Of a stretch of DNA of 64,000 nt, positions 57,901-64,000 are shown piece by piece. Where the stretch lies: the NCBI GenBank assembly GCA_030142905.1, contig JASJOG010000045.1, forward strand, positions 598,501 to 662,500, written 5' to 3'. A model generated the notes under the pieces. The model searched no databases. It saw nothing but the letters and a program-made list of their open reading frames with translations, and was not told where the DNA came from. How positions within the stretch are numbered: the stretch's first letter is position 1; the number at the start of each line of letters is the position of its first letter. The stretch comes from Heliopora coerulea. Taxonomy: Eukaryota > Cnidaria > Anthozoa > Scleralcyonacea > Helioporidae. The position numbers and the translations under genes are program-made.

Positions 57901-60900
57901 TGATACTAGTACACCTGTGCTACGGGTGCACAACTAACCGAGGTACTTATGCAGAAACAAATATTTTTTTGTGAATTTTTTTTTTATTACTCAAAATGTA
58001 ATTGAAAATTTGAAACAAGCGCTCCCAAGCCTTTACAGGTGCAAACTCCTCCATGAATGATTGGTTTAATATATGGTAAAGCTTTACAAAATATTTTAGG
58101 GCTAGAAATAAAGAAAGAAAATAGACCGAAAAAGTCGACTTTTTTTTTTTCTGAAAATGTCGCCCATAAAATTTTGCGCTCAGGGCAATCGCCCGAGCAG
58201 CCCTGCTTCCTAATATTCAAAACTCGTAAAAACCTGATTTTGTGTTTTATTAGATCGAGTTTCTGAAGGTATAAGAGAATTAGAAGCCATCCAGGACAAA
58301 CAAGAAGTGATCCTCTGCAGTTTAATGGCTTTAATATACGCTCACAAAAAGGCCAAAATGATTGACAAGGAAAGCGTTCAACAGCTGGAAGCAAGACTTA
58401 AACAGACACGCACAAGCTGTGGAGAAAATGCCTTGTATTTTGCTGGCATGTTTTTGTGGCACACTGGTCGTCATGACAAGGCAAGAGAATATGTTGACCG
58501 GATGTTGAAGATGTCCTCCGGCTCAAAGGAGGTAAGAGTTGTTGGAGAGAATAATATGCTGAAAGTTTTCTTAAACTGCCTGTGCCGTCATGTTTTATTT
58601 TCACATTTTTATATTCTTTGGACATCGCTGAAAAAAATTACGTAGTATTGTTACCAGCTAAAATTGCATCCTCATTTTGATTTTTGGTTCTAAAGTTGGC
58701 CAAATTTAAACCTGACCGAGAAAAAAGCAAAAGGTATTTAGTTACCTGATAATACGTCACCCCAGTGACAGGCGATAACACAAGGAAATTAAAATTACAA
58801 TAAGGTCGGCATATTTGAGGCAAAAAACTGATTCCCAATAGCTTGAAATTAGCCAAAGTTCTTTTTAAACCCAATGAGACAATTATGTCAACTACCGCCT
58901 CGGAAAATGATAACAGTCAGAACGACTCCGAAGTGAATTTTCTCCAGTTTACATGGACTTATCGTAAACCAGGAAAACTCCCAGCTCATTGGAAATATGC
59001 GATGCCCATTAAGTGGAAGCGCAGCTTAATGCTGAATGCTCTTTACCGTGCAAAACGAATATTGACCAGTTGGGAATTCGACTTGGATTGTATCACTAAC
59101 AAGTTCAAAATCGCTGGTTTTCTCTAGCTCTTCATTCGAAAAACCATTCACGATTTTGAGCGTCCAAAAGCACCAGACACCATAATATTAATTGCGTTAA
59201 TGAACGTCTGACCATTCCTATTCGAATCCCATATTGGAAGAACAGTGAAAAACAAAGCTTTGATCTTTTACTTAAATTGGAACGTTTCATCCGTGGTCAT
59301 TACAAGTTCACGATCATTTGGAAAACGAAGGAAGTCCCGTCTTTGTTTCGCCTGAAGGATGTAAACATTCATAAGTTCCACGTAGTATACCATGGTTCCG
59401 TCATGTACCGCAGCTTTTGTTCGTGAAACAGCAACAAATTTTGATTTGCCGTAGCAAAGAACATGAAACACCTAAAAACCAATCAGAACCGGCTTGGCAT
59501 ATCGCCCAAAATCCTTGCCACAAGTTCGAGTGGAAGATAATTGCTACAGCTCAACATTTTGAAATACGTCGTATATTAGAGGCATTCATAGCATTTTTTG
59601 TTATTATTATCATTATCATTATCATTATCGTTATTATTACTATTATGATTATTACAACTCGCACACCACCCAACTAAGGACAGCGGAAGGAGTCTCAGCC
59701 TGATTATTATTTATATCATTATTATTATCATTATTATTTTTTAATTATTACTATTGTTGTTATTGTTATTATTATTATTCATCATTTCTTATTAATTCCC
59801 AAGGGCTATTTCATAAATGTATAACTATTAGGCCCACTTATTAGGCCCACTGATCTCAAATTAAGTCTTATTTACAGATCAGTGATTAGGGCCTAATTAT
59901 ATGAAGGCGAGCTGGTCCGGTTAACGGGCTAGCCTTGTGGCCGGGACGATTATGTTTTAATACTACATGAAGTAAGCTGGCCTGCTTGCTGAGCTTGGCA
60001 AACTTAGTCTGGGAAGCCATTTTTGTTTGAATTTACTATGAGCGCATGCTCGGTCATTGCAAGCTAATCCGGTTGCCAGGCTCACCCACTTTGATTTTTA
60101 TTACACGAGGTGAACTGGCTTGCTAAGCGAGCTGGTCCGGTAAACGGACAGGCTCTTCGCCATGTAATCACATTATTTTCTTCAGGGAATTTGTCATTGC
60201 TTGGCGGGCTAGCTCGTTTAGTGAGCTGGCCCGGGTACCGGACCTAACCACCTGGTGGTGATCCTATTCGTTTGTTTTAACTTTAGTAATTTTATCTAAT
60301 GAATTAGACTTTAATCCTGGCGTGATAACACAATTTTAATAGAACTGTTTCGTTACTCTAACAGCAACATGTTAAGGTGGTCTTACACTAAAAAAAAAAT
60401 CGATTTTGAGTGAAATCTACGAAATTGCAAAAGTTGGAGAAATACTTGAAATAATTGAAAACTTTAACTTTAAAGCTGTTTTCCTCAATTTGTCAAAATG
60501 GCTTGATTACTGATATTTCATGCAAGATATCTCAAAGAGTATTCAAGCTATCCTAATCAAACTTTCAGGGCTTATAGTACATGCCTTGCTTTTGGGGATG
60601 GACTAAAAGAATTGAATTCTGTTCGATTGCCACAAAATAATGAGGGTTTTAGTGACACAATTGTACACATTCTCGGCATTCGAAAAGTTTAATCTTGATT
60701 ATAGCCATACTGTATATAGTAGAGAAATGATTCTAGTTCACACCCTCAAGGCCGCCGAGAGGTTTTGTGAGGCCCGGGGCAAAATATCAACTTGGGGCCC
60801 TTTATGACGTCATATATGTAAATGAATAAATTGGTGACGTAATTATGGAGCTGATGAAGGCCTTTACAAAATTTGCGTTAGGGGGCCCCGTCTCCCTTTT

Positions 60901-62958
60901 GGGGCTCCACCGCTCTGAAAAGCTGTTTCCCTGCATTTTGAGGGCAGTAACGATTGCTCTAACCCAACTTCCGCCTGTTATGTCACTTTCTGTAATCTTT
61001 ATTACGTCAAAAACGTAAAGCTCAAACATTTTAGGGGGCCCCTATCAAGTAGGGGACCCGGGCAAGTTGCCCCCCATGCCTCCCTCTCGGCTGCCCTGCA
61101 CACCCCAGGCATTGCTCTGAGTTACAAATTAAAAGTTATTCCAGATTTCTACCATCATTTGTTGTCTAGTTATCATGTTTACAAATGTACCCTCTTTTCT
61201 TCATGGGAGGTAGTGTATCTCGGTTATTATGGAAACAATTGACCAAAAACAAAAATTTATAGTTGGGTAACCCCTCTAAACAACATAATATAGCTAGATT
61301 TTCATTTTATTTAAAATATTAAAAAAAAAAATTTTCTTTGTGTAAGACCACCTTTAGGACAAAGATGTGCACAAAATTTAAAAAATAAATTGACTATTCA
61401 TTATTATAAGCTATATCACTGATGATTAAATATCTCCGATAGCTGAAAGAGGGTTTGTGGAAGTCTTAGGGACAGTGGAGCCGCCGAACTAGTCCCCACG
61501 AGGTCTTTTGCAGCATGCCATAGTATTGCTTCGTAATATCGTGATACCCGCAGAACAAACGAACGTGTTGAGAACCAATAGTACTCTTCCACATGGAAGA
61601 AGACCTGGGACACCGACATAAAAATGTTCTGCAAAGCTTACATTCGCCGAGCACGTTGTGTTACAGCAGGAACACCCGAACGTTCTTCCAGCCGCATTCA
61701 CATGGTGTTCTTACTTCCGCCGATAAATAGAAGAAACCAAGGTCGTCATGGCGTTACAATACAAAGCAAATATGACAAGAACAATTAAGAATTTAATTAT
61801 TGCTTCATTATGTGTAGACATGCTGTATTGGATCAGTAGAAAGTAACTGCCCATTCCTAAGCAACTCAGCAACAATTATGTACATGTTATTTTAGGGTGC
61901 AGTTCTCCGTGGCTGGATTGACCTAACTAGTGCTAGAGATTCTGCAGTGAAGAAATCTGTTAAATTCTTCGACGAAGCTTTACAGGGGTAATGTAAACTT
62001 ATGCAGCAATTTTTACACTCGAAAATTACAACAAATAATACATTTCACATTTGAGTTGAAGGCCATGGTACGGTTTATTGCTGGCAAAAGAACCTACCTT
62101 TTAGTCTGTGTTAGGTCGTGGAAATATAATAGAAATTAAAGACATCCTGGAAGGTTTCTCGTATGCACGCGGTATTTATGCACTACATGTAGTTACTGTT
62201 GTACCAGAAAACGAACGAATGAAGGGAACAATAATCAGTTCAAAGCAACGATCGCATAAATACCGCTCAAAAACATATTCCCCTGCTCTAATTTATTTCA
62301 TGCGTGCTGAGAAAGTTGACAAATGGTGAAACAGATTTTGCATTCCTAATTGGACGGAACACTTATCCCACATGAGAAAACATCATTTCTCGTTTCTGAT
62401 TGGATAAGGAGTATCAGAATGAAGTTTCCACACAATAAATTTTAACGTTAAATTTTAGTTCGTATGAGATAGAAATAGTTTCAACTTTGGGTCCAAACTA
62501 CTGCAGAATTAGAGATGCGGCCCCCAAGAAACGTATCTAAGAACTTTGACAACAGCTGTAGTTTTATTTTTGTCCAAGCGTGCGCGTGCAGCTGGGGTGG
62601 AGTACTCTGTTTGTCTGTCATTCTGTGTTTCGCTCCAGGGTCTGGATACCAGGTGTACGGGATATGTACTCCATCACACAAGTTCTTGCTTTGTCTAAAC
62701 TTAATACATTCTCTTGAATCCTTATCTTAAGCCCTGTATTTTTGTAAAAGTCGTTATTTTCTGTTTTTCCATTCGTTTTTATCCACTTAAAAAGGTTCGT
62801 GTGCAGTAACGTAATTCCATTATCTGCTCAAAATTTGTGATTTGCTGCCGTTAACTATGATAAAGATTGAACAGTTTTAAGAGGAAACGAATTCCTTTTT
62901 AACTTTTCATCACTGTAGATCTGATTCGTCCCAGAGTGTTGATGCTTTTTTCGGAAAG
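51902..62958 (+). CDS. TTC21B: Tetratricopeptide repeat protein 21B / IFT139, N-terminal part (continues past window)
   Basis: TPR-superhelix subunit of the IFT-A complex, which drives retrograde transport in cilia. Exons seen: 51902-51928, 52012-52141, 58254-58531, 61896-61987, 62919-62958, with consistent GT/AG and phase, giving 189 codons. Exon 2: NYYCQAKYYRHLQNVCLDGL, then RKHGSDPVLIFWKAFGILMEG. Exon 3: EVILCSLMALIYAHK and LYFAGMFLWHTGRHDKAREY, then VDRMLK. Exon 4: VLRGWIDLT and KKSVKFFDEALQ. Exon 5: DSSQSVDAFFGK, after which the family sequence expects an AQ-CLE-like continuation not found before 64000. The full protein should be about 1300 aa, so most lies downstream. The first coding exon has only nine codons. 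The 6.1 kb intron 2 (52142-58253) holds no recognised gene. The first intron is 83 bp. Confidence 0.95.
57640..57805. mobile_element. Palindromic CATAAGC-family MITE
   Basis: GACATACGCAAACGCAGTG at 57672 is mirrored by CACTGCGTTTGCGTATGTC at 57760, and TCACTAGAGACATAA by TGATGTCGCTAGTGA. Its centre (CAACTGAACTCTTTGTACTT) also appears in reverse near 45450-45480. Termini are imperfect. Confidence 0.65.
58900..59640 (+). pseudogene. Penelope-like element remnant (RT end, GIY-YIG)
   Basis: The frame 58843-59127 contains TWTYRKPGKLPAHWKYAMPI, then KWKRSLMLNALYRAKRI, matching the post-RT region of Penelope-type proteins (a YRKP motif followed by a basic RA-KI block). After shifts, YKFTIIWKTKEVPSLFRLKD and HVVYHGS appear. 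Then comes NQSEPAWHIAQNPCHKFEW and RRILEAF, the GIY-YIG end block with the SEP-H motif. It is disrupted by several frameshifts and stops. It belongs to a different subgroup from the 30-33 kb element. It lies in a TTC21B intron. Confidence 0.7.
59598..59790. repeat. (ATT)n microsatellite
   Basis: TTATTATCATTATTATT-type repeats with a short interruption at 59650-59705, directly after the Penelope-like remnant. Confidence 0.85.
59905..60240. repeat. Interspersed GAGCTGGTCCGG repeats
   Basis: GCGAGCTGGTCCGGTTAACGG at 59907, GCGAGCTGGTCCGGTAAACGG at 60128 and GTGAGCTGGCCCGG at 60220, with partial forms between. The spacing is irregular. Origin unknown. Confidence 0.55.
60376..61352. mobile_element. 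TTAA-type MITE with GGTGGTCTTACAC ends
   Basis: Termini GGTGGTCTTACAC and GTGTAAGACCACC lie next to TTAA (60372-60375) and TTTA (61353-61356), each followed inward by A/T runs. It is 977 bp, including a 352-bp insertion. A related left end occurs at 14353. Confidence 0.75.
60747..61098. mobile_element. hAT-type MITE nested in a TTAA MITE
   Basis: Terminal inverted repeats are CAAGGCCGCCGAGAGG and CCTCTCGGCTGCCCTG. The 8-bp target duplication is CACACCCT (60739-60746) and CACACCCC (61099-61106). The 352-bp interior is rich in GGGGCCC and CCCGGG near both ends. No transposase is present. Confidence 0.82.
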
Positions 62959-63355
62959 GTACGGTGTATATTGTAATTCCTGTAGAGTATACTGAGATAA
63001 TCATTATTTCTCCATTGCATTGGCTCAGCTTGGTCTTAGTCTCTTTTTTTCTCTTCTCTTTCTCTTGGGCCTAGTCTCTTTTAAATACAATGTACCGATT
63101 AAATGTACTGAAAAATTAAACAGCTGGGATATTAAAGGCTGTCATCCACAAGGCAAATTTTACCGCGCGAATTGATATTTCTTTGTGTAAATTGAGTACA
63201 TTTCTCATTAGTTACAGTCGAGAGCCTATGAGACAAAAGAAAAAGTCGCCTATTGGAAAGCAGCCTTAAAGTTTTCAAGTAAGAAAAAAAAACAAAAAAA
63301 AAAACTGTCAATGAAAGAAACTTGATTCTTTCAAATTCATATTAAGGTCGTTTAA

Positions 63356-63896
63356 AGCGTGTTTCACACAAGCAAAGCACGTGGAAGCACAAGAACGAAA
63401 CAAAAGACGGGACAGAGAAAGTATTCCCAAAGGACAACGCATACGTTAGCTCAAGCACACCAAATAGACGCAAGTGCAAGTGAAGCGTAAGAGGAAGACA
63501 AAAGAGAAAACAAAGGTTCTTTCACGGCTGTTATTAGGAATGTGGGAGACATTAATATCAGTCCTAATATCAGTCGTACTCTACAGAATTATTACCATAT
63601 CGTGGCTGCCCCATAGGCAGCTTATATGTCGAGCACGCACCTTACCTCACCATCTGAATCTCGTTTGCTCAATGGTTAGAGCGTCTCACTGGTCATTAGA
63701 AGGTTGCGGGTTCGATCCCCGTCTGGGGTTCATAAACCGTTTTTCTGAGGTTATTTTAAGCTTGACGAACGTCCACCGAACATCTACGAAAAGTTGTTTT
63801 TGTCTCGTGCTCACGCTTGCGTTTGTTTTACTTCTGCTCAGACATTAATTTTACTTGTGCTTACGCTTGTGTTTGCATCACTCGTGTGAACCCGGT
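63356..63896. mobile_element. CATAAGC-family MITE carrying a SINE
   Basis: The left end GCGTGTTTCACACAAGC and right end CACTCGTGTGAACCCGG are inverted. Subterminal AAGCACAAGAACGAAACAAAAG is mirrored by the right half. TTAA precedes the left end (63352-63355). The SINE at 63617-63790 lies inside. Confidence 0.65.
63617..63790 (+). mobile_element. tRNA-derived SINE copy
   Basis: A-box-like TTGCTCAATGGTTAGAGCG and B-box GGTTCGATCCC are spaced as in a tRNA. The tail is CGTCTGGGGTTCATAAACCG, then TTTTTCTGAGGTTATT and CTTGACGAACGTCCA. It aligns along its length with the 38400-38575 copy. The head is tRNA-like, but there is no acceptor stem pairing, so it is not a tRNA gene. Confidence 0.78.
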
Positions 63897-64000
63897 TTCA
63901 TAATTATTGTTTAAAAATTGCCAAATGGGTACTGTGATAAAAACACGCGGGATGTTGCCAGACTTGGAAAACGCGAAAAAAACCCAAAAACTTAAAAAAA

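Noticed and set aside
63660..63735. tRNA gene
   Set aside because: A and B boxes are present but the acceptor stem does not pair and the same sequence with a common tail is dispersed in the window, so it is a SINE head.

Overview
This is a eukaryotic, intron-rich, AT-rich window. It holds four protein-coding genes, read here by joining exons at GT/AG boundaries with consistent phase, embedded in dense transposon remnants. The genes are conserved animal genes. The compact proteins, short exons, 0.1-6 kb introns and abundance of Penelope-like elements, TTAA-type MITEs and tRNA-derived SINEs suggest a non-vertebrate metazoan. My best guess is an anthozoan cnidarian such as a coral or sea anemone; that is inference, and no species call is possible. 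Layout: (1) 210-21122, minus strand, complete TMEM245 (13 coding exons, 2424 nt, 807 aa), an AI-2E-transporter-like multi-pass membrane protein. (2) 21123-26433, intergenic, with a Tc1-like transposon, palindromic repeats and a tRNA-derived SINE. (3) 26434-43784, plus strand, a CNBD2-like cyclic-nucleotide-binding protein (9 coding exons, 2229 nt, 742 aa). (4) 43785-46413, a tail-to-tail intergenic stretch with nested MITEs. (5) 46414-51752, minus strand, complete CCDC12 spliceosomal protein (7 coding exons, 498 nt, 165 aa). (6) 51902 to beyond the end, plus strand, the first five coding exons (189 codons) of TTC21B/IFT139, a retrograde intraflagellar-transport subunit. CCDC12 and TTC21B are head to head with only 149 bp between their start codons, so they very probably share a bidirectional promoter. 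TTC21B acts in cilia. CNBD2 is linked to sperm function in mammals. CCDC12 acts in splicing and TMEM245 in membranes; no pathway joins the four. The most notable non-coding content is a set of small (223-230 nt) units lying in (TA)n tracts that carry type I hammerhead self-cleaving ribozymes. Two copies, at 5546-5592 and 7625-7667, keep every conserved core base and all three stems. Three further copies are decayed by core mutations or truncation. They look like animal retrozymes, the non-autonomous circRNA retroelements related to Penelope-like elements. A Penelope-like element with GIY-YIG and RT remnants, arranged as a 2.5 kb foldback with near-identical 0.93 kb arms (30626-33116), lies beside one decayed ribozyme copy. 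Two other Penelope-like remnants sit at 5917-6235 and 58900-59640. Other mobile elements include a Tc1-like copy, an internally deleted mariner, a pogo-like MITE, two hAT MITEs with 8-bp target duplications, a hAT transposase fragment, nested TTAA MITEs and two tRNA-derived SINE families.
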